Counted from the first letter of the stretch, positions 34,018 to 43,112 are shown. The stretch is 61,268 nt of DNA from Roseicyclus salinarum (GCF_029624655.1 NZ_JARRSA010000021.1:1-61268), one strand, 5' to 3'. Notes: generated from the sequence alone by a model not told the origin. Numbers and translations are program-made.

Positions 34018-34869
34018 ATGTCCGATCGCCCGACCGACCCGCCCAAGCCCGCCCCCGGCCGCTCGCACGGCCGGCTCGCCGTCTCGCCCAGCCTCAAGCC
34101 GCGCGCGCTGATGGACGAGCCGCCGCGCCTCAAGGGCGCGTGGTGCGCCAAGGTGCTGACGCTCTTCCCCGAGACCTTCCCCGGCGTTCTGGGCGCCTCG
34201 CTCACCGGACGCGCCCTGCAGCAGGGCATCTGGGCGCTCGAGACGGTGGACCTGCGCACCTTCGGCACCGGCCGCCACCGGCAGGTCGACGACACGCCCG
34301 CGGGCGGCGGCGCGGGCCTCGTGATGCGGGCCGACGTGCTCGGCCGGGCCCTCGACCTCGCCGCCACCGGCACGCCCGGCGATCCCGCGCGCTGGCCGCG
34401 CGTCTACCTCAGCCCGCGCGGCGCGCCCTTCACGCAGGCCCACGCCCGCCGCTTCGCCGCCGCCGAGGGCGTCACGCTCCTGTGCGGCCGCTTCGAGGGC
34501 GTCGACCAGCGGGTGATCGACCATTTCGCGCTCGAGGAGATCAGCCTCGGCGACTTCGTCCTGACCGGCGGCGAGATCGCCGCGCAGGCCGTTCTCGACG
34601 CCACGGTGCGCCTGATCCCCGGCGTGCTCGGCAACGCCGCCTCGACCGAGGAGGAAAGCTTCTCGGACGGCCTTCTCGAGCATCCCCAGTACACGCAGCC
34701 GCGCGACTGGCGCGGCCGCGCGATCCCGGACGTGCTGCTGTCGGGCAACCACGCCGCGATCGCGCGCTGGCGCCGCGCCGAGGCCGAAGGGCTGACCCGC
34801 GCGCGCAGGCCGGACCTCTGGGCGGCGCATGTCGCCCGCGGCGACGGGCCATCCGACGCCGAGGGTTGA
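34018..34869 (+). CDS. trmD: tRNA (guanine-N1-)-methyltransferase
   Basis: A 283-residue TrmD, which makes m1G37 in tRNAs reading CNN/CCN codons and prevents frameshifting. After a 42-residue basic, proline-rich N-terminal extension the SPOUT core begins ([18 protein letters not shown]). The trefoil-knot SAM site is visible as [23 protein letters not shown] and [12 protein letters not shown], followed by [15 protein letters not shown]. The extension is not in the E. coli enzyme. The start at 34018 fits the promoter; upstream sequence is low complexity. Confidence 0.93.
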   Translation: MSDRPTDPPKPAPGRSHGRLAVSPSLKPRALMDEPPRLKGAWCAKVLTLFPETFPGVLGASLTGRALQQGIWALETVDLRTFGTGRHRQVDDTPAGGGAGLVMRADVLGRALDLAATGTPGDPARWPRVYLSPRGAPFTQAHARRFAAAEGVTLLCGRFEGVDQRVIDHFALEEISLGDFVLTGGEIAAQAVLDATVRLIPGVLGNAASTEEESFSDGLLEHPQYTQPRDWRGRAIPDVLLSGNHAAIARWRRAEAEGLTRARRPDLWAAHVARGDGPSDAEG

Positions 34870-34894
34870 TCGCCGCGCGAAAGACCCTTAAGAG
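34866..34894 (+). promoter_or_regulatory. Candidate promoter of rplS-rpmE
   Basis: TTGATC (34866-34871, overlapping the trmD stop) and TAAGAG (34889-34894) are 17 bases apart. The leader to rplS would be about 220 bases and contains GC-rich inverted repeats but no recognised regulatory RNA. Confidence 0.5.
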
Positions 34895-35121
34895 CGCCCT
34901 GTCCGGGGCCGGAATCGGCCTGCCGGGCCCGTTCTGCTTCGCCCAAGGCGCGTCTTCGGCGCCCCAAGGGGGCGAGCGGTCCGGCACCGAACGGCAATGA
35001 TGGACCGAACCTCTGGCGGGCGCCTTCCGGCACGGACAGGCGGACCCGGATCGAAGACCGGAGCTCTGGGGACGCGACACACCTTCGCGGGACAACCGCG
35101 AGCAGGATAGGAGACGGTCGG

Positions 35122-35505
35122 ATGAACCTGATCGCACAACTGGAGGCCGAGCAGATCCAGGCTCTGGCCAAGGACATTCCGGACTTCAAGGCCGGTGACA
35201 CGATCCGCGTGGGCTACAAGGTGACCGAGGGCACCCGCACCCGCGTGCAGAACTACGAGGGCGTGTGCATCTCGCGCAAGAACGGCAGCGGCATCGCCGC
35301 ATCCTTCACGGTGCGCAAGATCTCCTTCGGCGAAGGCGTGGAACGCGTTTTCCCGCTCTACTCCACGAACATCGATTCCATCGAGGTGGTCCGCCGCGGC
35401 AAGGTGCGCCGCGCGAAGCTCTACTACCTGCGCGCGCGCCGGGGCAAATCCGCCCGGATCGCCGAGGATTCGACCTACAAGCCCAAAACGGCCGCCGAAG
35501 CCTGA
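35122..35505 (+). CDS. rplS: 50S ribosomal protein L19
   Basis: A 127-residue L19 located at the 30S/50S interface. Typical sequence: [34 protein letters not shown] and [23 protein letters not shown] ribosome-binding site precedes the ATG. rpmE follows after 14 bases, and a terminator ends the unit. Confidence 0.97.
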   Translation: MNLIAQLEAEQIQALAKDIPDFKAGDTIRVGYKVTEGTRTRVQNYEGVCISRKNGSGIAASFTVRKISFGEGVERVFPLYSTNIDSIEVVRRGKVRRAKLYYLRARRGKSARIAEDSTYKPKTAAEA

Positions 35506-35519
35506 AGGAGCCGCGAGAG

Positions 35520-35741
35520 ATGAAGAAGAACATCCATCCCGACTATCACGTCATCGACGTCAAGATGACCAACGGCGACGTGGTGCAGATGCGCTCGACC
35601 TGGGGCTCGGAAGGCGACACGCTGTCGCTCGACATCGACCCCACGGTGCACCCCGCATGGACGGGCGGCAGCACCCGCCTCATGGACCAAGGCGGCCGCG
35701 TGTCGAAGTTCAAGAAGAAATACGAGGGCCTCGGCTTCTGA
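35520..35741 (+). CDS. rpmE: 50S ribosomal protein L31
   Basis: A 73-residue L31 beginning [10 protein letters not shown]. The CxxC zinc-binding cysteines of the zinc-dependent form are absent, so this is the cysteine-free form. It is the last gene before a strong intrinsic terminator. Confidence 0.95.
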   Translation: MKKNIHPDYHVIDVKMTNGDVVQMRSTWGSEGDTLSLDIDPTVHPAWTGGSTRLMDQGGRVSKFKKKYEGLGF

Positions 35742-35772
35742 GCCGGCGCCACCCGCATTTCGCGCATTCAGG

Positions 35773-35801
35773 AAACGGCCGGCGATCCCGGCCGTTTTTT
35801 T
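35773..35801 (+). terminator. Intrinsic terminator after rpmE
   Basis: A 10-base-pair stem AAACGGCCGG/CCGGCCGTTT with loop CGATC ends in a run of seven Ts (35795-35801). This is the clearest rho-independent terminator in the window. Confidence 0.92.
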
Positions 35802-36025
35802 CATGAGGCGACACCGAGGCGGGCCGCCATGCGACCCCGGCACGACCACCGGAACGCCACCCGGCACGACCGACATCCTTCGGCAAGCCCTGCGGGCCCG
35901 GACCGCGGTTCCCGTTTCAGCCCGACCGGCGCTCTATCGGGGTTAACACCGCCGCCACGCTCCCGTATGATCCGATGGATCACGCCCCGGTGAACGAGGG
36001 CGCGACGGAACCGAGGGCGACAGCA

Positions 36026-36835
36026 GTGGCACACATCATCGTTCTGGGAAACGAAAAGGGCGGCTCGGGCAAGTCGACCACGGCCATGCACGTCGCGACC
36101 GCGCTGTCGCGGCTCGGCCACGTCGTGGGCACGCTCGACCTCGACCTGCGCCAGCGCAGCCTCGGACGCTATGTCGAGAACCGGCAGAACACGATCGCGC
36201 GGCGGCGCCTGGACATGGCCTGCCCGGTCGCGATGGAGCTTCCCGCCATCGACCCCGCGACGCTCGGCGAGGGCGAGAACATCTACGACCGGCGCCTGTC
36301 GGCGGCCGTGGCCGAGCACGAGGCCGCCTGCGACTTCATCGTGATCGACTGTCCCGGCAGCCACACGCGCCTGAGCCAGGTCGCCCACAGCCTCGCCGAC
36401 ACGCTGGTCACGCCGATGAACGACAGCTTCGTCGATTTCGACCTCCTCGCGCGGATCGACCCGGACAGCTACGCCATCAAGGGCCCCAGCGTCTATTCCG
36501 AGATGGTCTGGCACGCCCGGCAGCTCCGCGCGAAGGCGGGCCTGAAGGCGATGGACTGGATCGTGGTGCGCAACCGGCTCGGCGCGCAGGAGATGCACAA
36601 CAAGCGCAAGGTCGGCCGCGCGCTCGACGAGCTGTCGAAGCGCATCGGCTTCCGGGTCGCGCCTGGCTTCTCCGAACGCGTCATCTTCCGCGAGCTGTTC
36701 CCCACGGGGATGACGCTTCTCGACCTGCGCGAGTTGGGTGTCGAGCGGCTCAACGTGTCGAACCTCGCCGCGAGACAGGAGTTGCGCGACCTGATGCGCG
36801 CCCTGAACCTGCCGTCCGTCAGCATCGACTTCTGA
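36026..36835 (+). CDS. mipZ: MipZ-like ParA-family division-site ATPase
   Basis: A 269-residue deviant-Walker ATPase. Walker A is NEKGGSGKST near residue 8, the D-box LDLDLRQRSLGRY follows, and TPMNDSFVDFDLL plus DWIVVRNRL match Caulobacter MipZ closely. MipZ forms a gradient from the chromosome-bound ParB and inhibits FtsZ near the poles. The GTG at 36026 gives the usual MAHIIVLGNEKGG start and has AGGGCG upstream; an ATG at 35975 would add 17 residues without a ribosome-binding site. It is a single gene between a terminator and the cyd operon. Confidence 0.9.
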   Translation: MAHIIVLGNEKGGSGKSTTAMHVATALSRLGHVVGTLDLDLRQRSLGRYVENRQNTIARRRLDMACPVAMELPAIDPATLGEGENIYDRRLSAAVAEHEAACDFIVIDCPGSHTRLSQVAHSLADTLVTPMNDSFVDFDLLARIDPDSYAIKGPSVYSEMVWHARQLRAKAGLKAMDWIVVRNRLGAQEMHNKRKVGRALDELSKRIGFRVAPGFSERVIFRELFPTGMTLLDLRELGVERLNVSNLAARQELRDLMRALNLPSVSIDF

Positions 36836-36840
36836 CGGAC

Positions 36841-36898
36841 GGGGGGCCAGCCCCCCGGGCCTTCGGCCTCCCCCCGGAGTTTTCCTGCAAGGATGAAG
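36841..36898. repeat. Hairpin plus dispersed intergenic repeat, copy B
   Basis: Between the convergent mipZ and cydB genes lies a GGGGGG/CCCCCC hairpin (36841-36856), a GC-rich interval, then GAGTTTTCCTGCAAGGATGAAG (36877-36898), the reverse complement of the repeat seen at 33847 and 61218. Further on, CTTCATCTTTCTTCAAATACGCC-like sequence (split across 36914-36936) continues the AT-rich tract. It probably serves as a bidirectional 3' end here. Confidence 0.65.
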
Positions 36899-36943
36899 AC
36901 GACCCCGTTTCGCCTTCATCTTTCTTCAAATACGCCTGCGACC

Positions 36944-37957
36944 TCAGTCGTATCGCAGCGCCGTCGCCTTGCCGCGGAAGATCGTGTAGGCCAGCACGGA
37001 GTAGCCGAGGATCACCGGCACGACGACGAGGGCGCCCACAAGGATGATCAGGAGGCTCTCGGGCGCGGCGGCCGCCTCGTAGATCGTCAGACGGTCGGGC
37101 ACGACGTAGGGATAGAAGCTGTAGGCCATGCCGAGATAGGCCAGCGCGAAGAGGGTCGCCGAGGCGGCGAAAGGCAGCCACGACAGGCGGTCGCCCGAGG
37201 AGGGCATCCGCCGCAGCATCATCCAGAGCGCGGCGACGAGGGCGGCCGAGATCATCGGCAGCGGCGCGAGGTAGAGCACCTCGGGCCAGGCGAACCACTT
37301 CTCGAAGATCCGGTCGGAGACGAAGGGCGTGGCGAGCGACACTGCGCCAATGCCGAGGATCACGCCCCAGAGGCTCTCGCGGGCCCAGCGCACCGACTTC
37401 AGCTGAAGCGCGCCCTCGGTCTTGTGCACGAGCCATGCCGCACCGATGAAACTGTAGCCGACCGCGAGGAAGACCGCGGTGAGGGTGGCGAAGGCGTAGG
37501 TCGAGAGGCTCGTCTCGAGCCCCATGACGTAGAGGCCCAGCATGAAGCCCTGCGCAAGCGCAGTCATGAGGCTGCCCGCGAAGAACAGCCGATTCCACAG
37601 CCGCTTGTGGCGGTCGCGGGCCTTGGCGCGGAATTCGAAGGCGACGCCGCGCAGGATCAGGCCCACGAGCATCACGAAGACCGGCAGGTAGAGCGTGGAG
37701 AGGATCAGGCCGTGCGCCGTGGGGAAGGCCACGAGGAGAAGCCCCACGGCAAGCACGAGCCAGGTCTCGTTGGCGTCCCAGAACGGCCCGATCGAGCCGA
37801 TCATGCGGTCCCGCTCCTCGGCCTCGGCCAGCGGGAAGAGGATGCCGACGCCAAGATCGAAGCCGTCGAGGATGACGTAGATCAGGATCGACAGCCCCAT
37901 GAGCGAGGCGAAGGCCCAGGGCAGCCAGTCGGCGGGGTTCGCGAAATCGGGCAGCAT
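36944..37957 (-). CDS. cydB: Cytochrome bd-type quinol oxidase subunit II
   Basis: A 337-residue CydB with eight to nine helices. It starts with WLPWAFASLMGLSILIYVILDGFDLGVG, the segment whose acidic residue is important in CydB, and has GPFWDANETWLV, typical of the family. It pairs with CydA to form a high-affinity quinol:O2 oxidoreductase in the inner membrane. It follows cydA by 4 bases. Confidence 0.95.
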   Translation of the reverse strand: MLPDFANPADWLPWAFASLMGLSILIYVILDGFDLGVGILFPLAEAEERDRMIGSIGPFWDANETWLVLAVGLLLVAFPTAHGLILSTLYLPVFVMLVGLILRGVAFEFRAKARDRHKRLWNRLFFAGSLMTALAQGFMLGLYVMGLETSLSTYAFATLTAVFLAVGYSFIGAAWLVHKTEGALQLKSVRWARESLWGVILGIGAVSLATPFVSDRIFEKWFAWPEVLYLAPLPMISAALVAALWMMLRRMPSSGDRLSWLPFAASATLFALAYLGMAYSFYPYVVPDRLTIYEAAAAPESLLIILVGALVVVPVILGYSVLAYTIFRGKATALRYD

Positions 37958-37961
37958 GGGA

Positions 37962-39398
37962 TCACTCCGCGGGGGATATGGCGGCGACCTCGGCGGCGCC
38001 GGAATGGGTGATGTCCTCCATCGGCGCGTCGTCGCCCCGCGCGGCCTTGCGGGCGAGGTAGACGATGACGCCGACATAGGCGAAGAGCAGCGCGGCATAG
38101 ATCGCGAGGTAGGTCACGAGCGTGCCCATCACCATCGGCGCGGGCACGTCGGCCACCGCCATCTCGGTCGTCATGACGCCGTGCACGAGCCAGGGCTGGC
38201 GGCCGATCTCGGTCGTGTACCAGCCCGCGAGCGTCGCGACCCAGCCCGAGAAGGCCATCGGCACGAGCGCCCAGACCAGCGGCCTCGGAAGGCCCTCCAC
38301 GGCGAGCCGGTGGCCCGCCACGCGGCCCTCGTGCAGCGCGCGTCGGCGCCACATGAAGAAGACCGAGGCCCAGCTGAGCGCCAGCATCGCGACGCCGGTG
38401 CCCACCATGACGCGGAAGGACCAGAAGACGGGCGCCACGGGCGGGTGCAGGACCTCGCCGTCCTCGGTGACGAACTCGTTCAGGCCCTTCAGCTCGCCGT
38501 TCCAGTCATGGGTCAGGATGAAGGAGGCGAGGCCCGGGATCTCGATGGCGTTCCGGTTCTCGCGCGCGGCCTCGTCGGGGATGCCGAACAGCACGAGCGG
38601 CGCGCCTTCGGTCGTCTCCCAAAGGCCCTCCATCGCGGCGACCTTGGCCGGCTGGTATTCCTTGGTGTTGAGGCCGTGCATGTCGCCCATGAAGATCTGC
38701 ACCGGGATCAGGAGCGCCGCGATCGCGATACCGGTCTTCAGCATCGAGCGCACCTCGCGGGAGCGGTCGCCGAGGATCCAGCGGAAGGCCGAAACGCCCG
38801 CCACGAGGAAGCCTACGGTCAGGAAACTCGCCAGCATCATGTGGGCGAAACGGTAGGGCATCGACGGGTTGAAGACGATCGCCCACCAGTCCGTCGCGTG
38901 GGCGACGCCGTCGATCATCTCGAAGCCCTGCGGGGTGTGCATCCACGAGTTCAGGACGATGATCCAGAAGGCCGACATCGTCGTTCCGAAGGCGACGAGG
39001 CCGGTGGCCAGGATGTGCACCCAGCCCGGCACGCGGGAGAAGCCGAACAGCATGATGCCGATGAAGACGGCCTCGAGGAAGAAGGCGGTCAGCACCTCGT
39101 AGGCGAGGAGCGGCCCGGCGATGTTGCCGACGGTCTCCATGAAGCCCGGCCAGTTGGTGCCGAACTGGAAGGACATGGTGATGCCCGAGACGACGCCCAT
39201 GGCGAAGCTGAGGGCGAAGACCTTCACCCAGAAGCGGTAGGCGGCCATCCACTTGTCGTCGCCCGTCTGGGCGAAGCGGACGCGGAAGAAGAACAGCACC
39301 CAGCCCAGCGCGATGGTGATCGTCGGGAACAGGATGTGGAACGAGATGTTGGCCGCGAACTGGATACGGCTGAGGATGAGGGTGTCGAGGGCTTCCAT
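37962..39398 (-). CDS. cydA: Cytochrome bd-type quinol oxidase subunit I
   Basis: A 478-residue CydA. Haem-ligand histidines are expected in NISFHILFP (residue about 21) and in FAHMMLASF; the quinol-binding Q-loop begins at GDMHGLNTKEYQPAKVAAMEG-like residues with the conserved Lys and Glu, and GWYTTEIGRQPW is the family signature. The Q-loop is short compared with the E. coli enzyme, so a cyanide-insensitive (Cio-like) subtype is likely. It lies 19 bases after a GbsR-like regulator gene. Confidence 0.95.
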   Translation of the reverse strand: MEALDTLILSRIQFAANISFHILFPTITIALGWVLFFFRVRFAQTGDDKWMAAYRFWVKVFALSFAMGVVSGITMSFQFGTNWPGFMETVGNIAGPLLAYEVLTAFFLEAVFIGIMLFGFSRVPGWVHILATGLVAFGTTMSAFWIIVLNSWMHTPQGFEMIDGVAHATDWWAIVFNPSMPYRFAHMMLASFLTVGFLVAGVSAFRWILGDRSREVRSMLKTGIAIAALLIPVQIFMGDMHGLNTKEYQPAKVAAMEGLWETTEGAPLVLFGIPDEAARENRNAIEIPGLASFILTHDWNGELKGLNEFVTEDGEVLHPPVAPVFWSFRVMVGTGVAMLALSWASVFFMWRRRALHEGRVAGHRLAVEGLPRPLVWALVPMAFSGWVATLAGWYTTEIGRQPWLVHGVMTTEMAVADVPAPMVMGTLVTYLAIYAALLFAYVGVIVYLARKAARGDDAPMEDITHSGAAEVAAISPAE

Positions 39399-39417
39399 GT
39401 GACGTGTCCCCTACGTG

Positions 39418-39969
39418 TTACTTGCGTCTGGCGAAGGACGGCAGCGCGCCGCCCGCCTTGTCGATGAGGCCAGCGACCCGGCTGCCCATGGTCATGAGCT
39501 TAACGAGGCGCTCGGTCTCGAGTTTCTCCATCTCGGCGTAGAAGCCGGTGAGCATCTCGATCAACTCGCGCAGCTCGGCGATGCGGGCCTCGGCGTAGTC
39601 GTCGCCGGCGGGGCCGGACATCTCCAGCTCGCGCAATTTGGACAGCGTCGGATCGATCTCGCGCTTCTTGCGCTCGGCGACGAGGATGCGCACGATCTCC
39701 CAGAGGTCCTCGGGGGTGGTGAAGTAGTCGCGGCGGTCGCCCGGGTAGTGCTTCAGGCGCACGAGGGACCAGGACTGAAGCTCCTTCAGGCCCATCGAGG
39801 TGTTCGACCGGCTGATCCTCAGGGCGTCCGTGATCTGTTCCGCGTTCAGCGGCTCGCGGGAGAGAAACAGCAGGGCATAGATCTGCCCAACGGTGCGGTT
39901 GATGCCCCACCGGCTGCCCATCTCGCCGAAGTGCAGGACGAACTCCTGCTGGAGAGGTGTCAGTGTCAT
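39418..39969 (-). CDS. GbsR/MarR-like transcriptional regulator of the cyd operon
   Basis: A 183-residue winged-helix protein. The HTH lies at about residues 28-85 (NRTVGQIYALLFLS, ISRSNTSMGLKELQSWSLV split by the turn) followed by a long coiled-coil helix and a basic tail. This is the GbsR-type architecture. Gene order regulator-cydA-cydB with small gaps suggests it controls this oxidase. The ATG at 39969 has GAGG just upstream; an in-frame TTG at 39978 is possible. A perfect palindrome lies 28 bases upstream of the ATG. Confidence 0.85.
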   Translation of the reverse strand: MTLTPLQQEFVLHFGEMGSRWGINRTVGQIYALLFLSREPLNAEQITDALRISRSNTSMGLKELQSWSLVRLKHYPGDRRDYFTTPEDLWEIVRILVAERKKREIDPTLSKLRELEMSGPAGDDYAEARIAELRELIEMLTGFYAEMEKLETERLVKLMTMGSRVAGLIDKAGGALPSFARRK

Positions 39970-39996
39970 GGTCCTCAAGATCCTGTTCGCGCAGGT

Positions 39997-40016
39997 ATTT
40001 CAGTAATTTCTGAAAT
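39997..40016. promoter_or_regulatory. Operator palindrome upstream of the cyd regulator
   Basis: A perfect inverted repeat with 7-base arms ATTTCAG and CTGAAAT around a 6-base AT-only centre (TAATTT). It is AT-rich in a very GC-rich region and ends 27 bases from the regulator ATG, in promoter position. The likely ligand is the GbsR-like protein encoded directly downstream (autoregulation). Confidence 0.65.
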
Positions 40017-40020
40017 GAAG

Positions 40021-40456
40021 GTATGTCTGCGCGCCACCGAGGCAAGCCGTCCTTCTGCGACATGATGGCGTGGAAGGCTGCGCGCGCGAGGCGGGAGGTC
40101 GTGGCTGTCCGGCCAAGCGGCGCGCACCGGGATGTCGGGTTCATGGCCCGTCAGACGCTGGAGCGGGCCCCGTCCAGGCGCCTTCGGCCCCGCGCAGGAC
40201 GCGCGGGGCCTTCCGGGGGGACGTTCGCGGGCGGCTGGGACTTTGGGGATTGAACCGCCCGGCGCGTCCATGCTGGCACGGCCATGTAACAGGAATATCT
40301 CGATAGGGCCGCAGGGGCGGGCTGGGCTGGGCTGGGTGAGGCTGAGGGACGAGGGGGTTTCGCGCCTTGCCATCGCGCGGGAAGCCGGCCTGGCGGCTGC
40401 GGGGCCGGCGGGTCCGCGACCGCGCTGCACATCCCCCGGAGATGGGGGGCGCGACG
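40021..40456. other. Unexplained intergenic region with a hairpin and a G-quadruplex motif
   Basis: About 435 bases without a convincing gene separate the divergent-side end of the cyd regulator from the rpsA terminator. Frames here have non-protein-like composition. It contains a perfect 10-base-pair hairpin (40186-40210) and five G-runs at 40314-40336 (GGGG, then four GGG, loops of 1-2 bases), a canonical G-quadruplex motif on the plus strand. A small RNA is possible but unproven. Confidence 0.45.
40186..40210. other. Perfect GC-rich hairpin in the cyd-rpsA intergenic region
   Basis: Arms GGCCCCGCGC and GCGCGGGGCC enclose a five-base loop (AGGAC). No T-run follows on either strand. It is not next to an annotated stop codon, so it may mark the end of an unannotated transcript. 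Confidence 0.5.
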
Positions 40457-40486
40457 AAAAAGGCCCCGCCGGTCCGGCGGGGCCTT
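40457..40486 (-). terminator. Intrinsic terminator of rpsA
   Basis: A 13-base-pair near-perfect palindrome (AAGGCCCCGCCGG and its complement around one base) followed on the minus strand by TTTTT. It starts 30 bases after the rpsA stop and ends the aroA-cmk-rpsA region. Confidence 0.88.
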
Positions 40487-40516
40487 CGTTCTTCAGGGCG
40501 GGCCGAAGCCCCGGCC

Positions 40517-42199
40517 CTAGTCGTCGTCCTTCTTCAGCGCCGCGCCGAGGATGTCGCCCAGCGATGCGCCGGAAGCCGACGAGCCATACTGCTCGACCGC
40601 TTCCTTCTCTTCGGCGATCTCGCGGGCCTTGATCGACAGGCCGAGGCGGCGCGACTTGGAGTCCACGTTGGTGACGCGCACGTCCAGCTTGTCGCCGACC
40701 TGGAAGCGCTCGGGGCGCTGTTCGGAGCGGTCGCGGCTGAGATCGGAGCGGCGGATGAACGACTTCATGCCGTTGTAGTCCACCTCGATCCCGCCATCCT
40801 CGATCGCCGTCACCTCGACGGTGATGATCGAGCCGCGCTTCACGCCGTCGATCGCATCGGCGAAGGGGTCGCCTTCGACCGCCTTGATCGAGAGCGAGAT
40901 ACGCTCCTTCTCGGTGTCGACCTCGGTGACGACCGCCTTGACGATGTCGCCCTTGCGGAAGTTCTGGATCACGTCCTCGCCCCGGCCTTCCCAGGTCAGG
41001 TCGGAGAGGTGAACCATGCCGTCGATGTCGTTGTCGAGACCCACGAACAGACCGAATTCGGTGATGTTCTTGACCTCGCCCTCGACCTGCGTGCCGACCG
41101 GATGCGTCTCTTCGAAGACTTCCCAGGGGTTGCGCATGGTCTGCTTGAGGCCCAGCGAGACGCGACGCTTGGCGGTGTCGATCTCGAGCACCATGACCTC
41201 GACCTCCTGGGAGGTGGAGACGATCTTGCCGGGATGGACGTTCTTCTTGGTCCACGACATCTCGGAGACGTGCACGAGGCCCTCGACACCGGGCTCCAGC
41301 TCCACGAAGGCGCCGTAGTCGGTGATGTTGGTCACGCGGCCGGTATGGACGCTGCCGAGCGGGAATTTCGCCTCGACGGCATCCCACGGATCGTCCTGCA
41401 GCTGCTTCATGCCGAGGCTGATGCGGTGGGTGTCCTTGTTGACCTTGATGACCTGGACCTTGACGGTCTCGCCGATCGACAGGATCTCCTTGGGGTCGTT
41501 GACGCGGCGCCATGCCATGTCGGTGACGTGCAGGAGGCCGTCGACGCCACCGAGATCGACGAAGGCGCCGTATTCGGTGATGTTCTTGACCACGCCGTCC
41601 ACGACGTCGCCCTCGTTGAGCTTGCCGATGACCTCGGCGCGCTGCTCGGCGCGGGATTCTTCGAGGATCGCGCGGCGCGAGACCACGATGTTGCCCCGGC
41701 GGCGGTCCATCTTGAGGATCTGGAACGGCTGCTTGAGACCCATGAGCGGGCCTGCGTCGCGCACGGGGCGCACGTCGACCTGGCTGCCGGGCAGGAAGGC
41801 CACGGCGCCGCCGAGATCGACCGTGAAGCCACCCTTGACGCGGCCGAAGATCGCGCCCTCGACGCGCTCCTCGTCGGCATATGCCTTCTCGAGACGGTCC
41901 CACGCGGCTTCGCGCTTGGCCATCTCGTGGCTGATCACGGCCTCGCCGCGGGCGTTCTCGACGCTGCGCAGGTAGACGTCGACGTCATCGCCGATCTCGA
42001 TCTGCGGCGCTTCGCCGGGATTCGCGAATTCCTTGAGATCGACGCGGCCTTCCATCTTGTAGCCGACGTCGATGATGGCCTGTCCCGCCTCGATGGCGAT
42101 GACCTTGCCCTTTACGACAGATCCCTCGTCGGGGGTGTCGATGTCGAAGCTTTCGTTCAGGAGGGCTTCGAATTCCTCCATGGTTGCTTTAGCGCACAT
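40517..42199 (-). CDS. rpsA: 30S ribosomal protein S1
   Basis: A 560-residue S1 with six S1/OB-fold domains, which bring mRNA to the 30S subunit. Repeated signatures are visible in the later domains, for example ITEYGAFVDLGGVDGLLHVTDM and ITDYGAFVELEPGVEGLVHVSEM (each split by a loop). The ATG at 42199 gives MCAKATMEEF, the usual alphaproteobacterial start; longer frames upstream are low complexity. It follows cmk after 223 bases that contain a good promoter. Confidence 0.96.
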   Translation of the reverse strand: MCAKATMEEFEALLNESFDIDTPDEGSVVKGKVIAIEAGQAIIDVGYKMEGRVDLKEFANPGEAPQIEIGDDVDVYLRSVENARGEAVISHEMAKREAAWDRLEKAYADEERVEGAIFGRVKGGFTVDLGGAVAFLPGSQVDVRPVRDAGPLMGLKQPFQILKMDRRRGNIVVSRRAILEESRAEQRAEVIGKLNEGDVVDGVVKNITEYGAFVDLGGVDGLLHVTDMAWRRVNDPKEILSIGETVKVQVIKVNKDTHRISLGMKQLQDDPWDAVEAKFPLGSVHTGRVTNITDYGAFVELEPGVEGLVHVSEMSWTKKNVHPGKIVSTSQEVEVMVLEIDTAKRRVSLGLKQTMRNPWEVFEETHPVGTQVEGEVKNITEFGLFVGLDNDIDGMVHLSDLTWEGRGEDVIQNFRKGDIVKAVVTEVDTEKERISLSIKAVEGDPFADAIDGVKRGSIITVEVTAIEDGGIEVDYNGMKSFIRRSDLSRDRSEQRPERFQVGDKLDVRVTNVDSKSRRLGLSIKAREIAEEKEAVEQYGSSASGASLGDILGAALKKDDD

Positions 42200-42358
42200 G
42201 CGTGTGTCGATTCCTATTCGTTCGATTTTTCCGGCCGCGCGGTTGTCTCCGCCGGTCTTGGGTTGGTCTCTGGCGCCGCGAAAGCAAGAAGGGCCGGAGG
42301 ATGTCCGACCCTGCCCGACCTCTGTTCGCGTGGCGTGTTCGCCGTCTTGACGGAGCGG

Positions 42359-42387
42359 CATATAGCCAAGCGCGGCCTTTCGCGCAA
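42359..42387 (-). promoter_or_regulatory. Candidate rpsA promoter
   Basis: On the minus strand TTGCGC (42382-42387) and TATATG (42359-42364) are 17 bases apart. It would give rpsA its own transcript with a leader of about 150 bases, long enough for autogenous control by S1; no specific structure was identified. Confidence 0.6.
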
Positions 42388-42422
42388 GGGGCCACAGGGG
42401 GGCAGCAGGGCGGGAGGCGCGC

Positions 42423-43031
42423 CTAGCGCCGCGCCTCGACCGCGGCGATGGCGGCGGCCACGGCGTCCTCGATGCTGAGCGTGCTGGTGTCGAGGACGAC
42501 GGCATCCTCGGCGGCGACCATCGGCGCGGCGCTTCGGCCGGCGTCGCGCGCGTCGCGCTCCCTCACGTCGGAGAGCACCTCCTGAAGGCTGATCTGGTGA
42601 CCCCGCTCCAGGAGTTCCCGGTGCCGGCGCTCGGCGCGCACCTCGGCGCTGGCCGTCACGAACAGCTTGGCCTCGGCCTCGGGGCAGATCACGGTGCCGA
42701 TGTCGCGGCCATCGAGCACCGCGCCGCCCGCGCGCCGGGCGAAGGCGCGCTGGAAATCGACAAGCGCCGCTCGCACCTCGGGGATCGCGGCCACCTTCGA
42801 GGCGGCCTGCGCCACGTCCGGGCCGCGCAGGTCCTCGGTCACCTCGAGGTCCTCGGCGCGCAGCGCCAGCGCCGCCTCCTCGGGCTCCTCGCCCTTCAGC
42901 ATCCGCGCCCCGACGGCCCGGTAGAGAAGCCCGGTATCGAGGTGCCCCAGCCCGAAATGGCCGGCGACCGCGCGGCCAATGGTGCCCTTCCCGCTTGCCG
43001 CGGGCCCGTCGATGGCGACCGTGAAGCTCAT
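42423..43031 (-). CDS. cmk: Cytidylate kinase
   Basis: A 202-residue CMP kinase making CDP from CMP and ATP. The P-loop [17 protein letters not shown] is at residues 7-22, followed by [30 protein letters not shown] and the lid residues [14 protein letters not shown]. Length and order are normal. It sits between aroA and rpsA, the conserved aroA-cmk-rpsA order of proteobacteria. Confidence 0.96.
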   Translation of the reverse strand: MSFTVAIDGPAASGKGTIGRAVAGHFGLGHLDTGLLYRAVGARMLKGEEPEEAALALRAEDLEVTEDLRGPDVAQAASKVAAIPEVRAALVDFQRAFARRAGGAVLDGRDIGTVICPEAEAKLFVTASAEVRAERRHRELLERGHQISLQEVLSDVRERDARDAGRSAAPMVAAEDAVVLDTSTLSIEDAVAAAIAAVEARR

Positions 43032-43112
43032 GGCGTCCCCCGTATCGTGATGGACCGACAGCCTAGCGCGCGGGGCCGCGGACGCAATGCGCCGCCCGTC
43101 CCGCCGCGCCAC

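Noticed and set aside
37899-39467. Long His/Arg/Asp-rich plus-strand frame opposite cydA
   Set aside because: It exactly shadows cydA, which has all conserved residues. The composition is typical of an antisense frame.
39400-40020. FNR/Dnr-type box for the cyd operon
   Set aside because: No TTGAT-N4-ATCAA sequence was found in the promoter region; only the ATTTCAG palindrome is present.
40236-40262. tRNA-like T-arm (GGTTCAATCCC on the minus strand)
   Set aside because: The flanking bases do not form a T stem, and there is no acceptor stem, anticodon arm or CCA-type end at the right distance.
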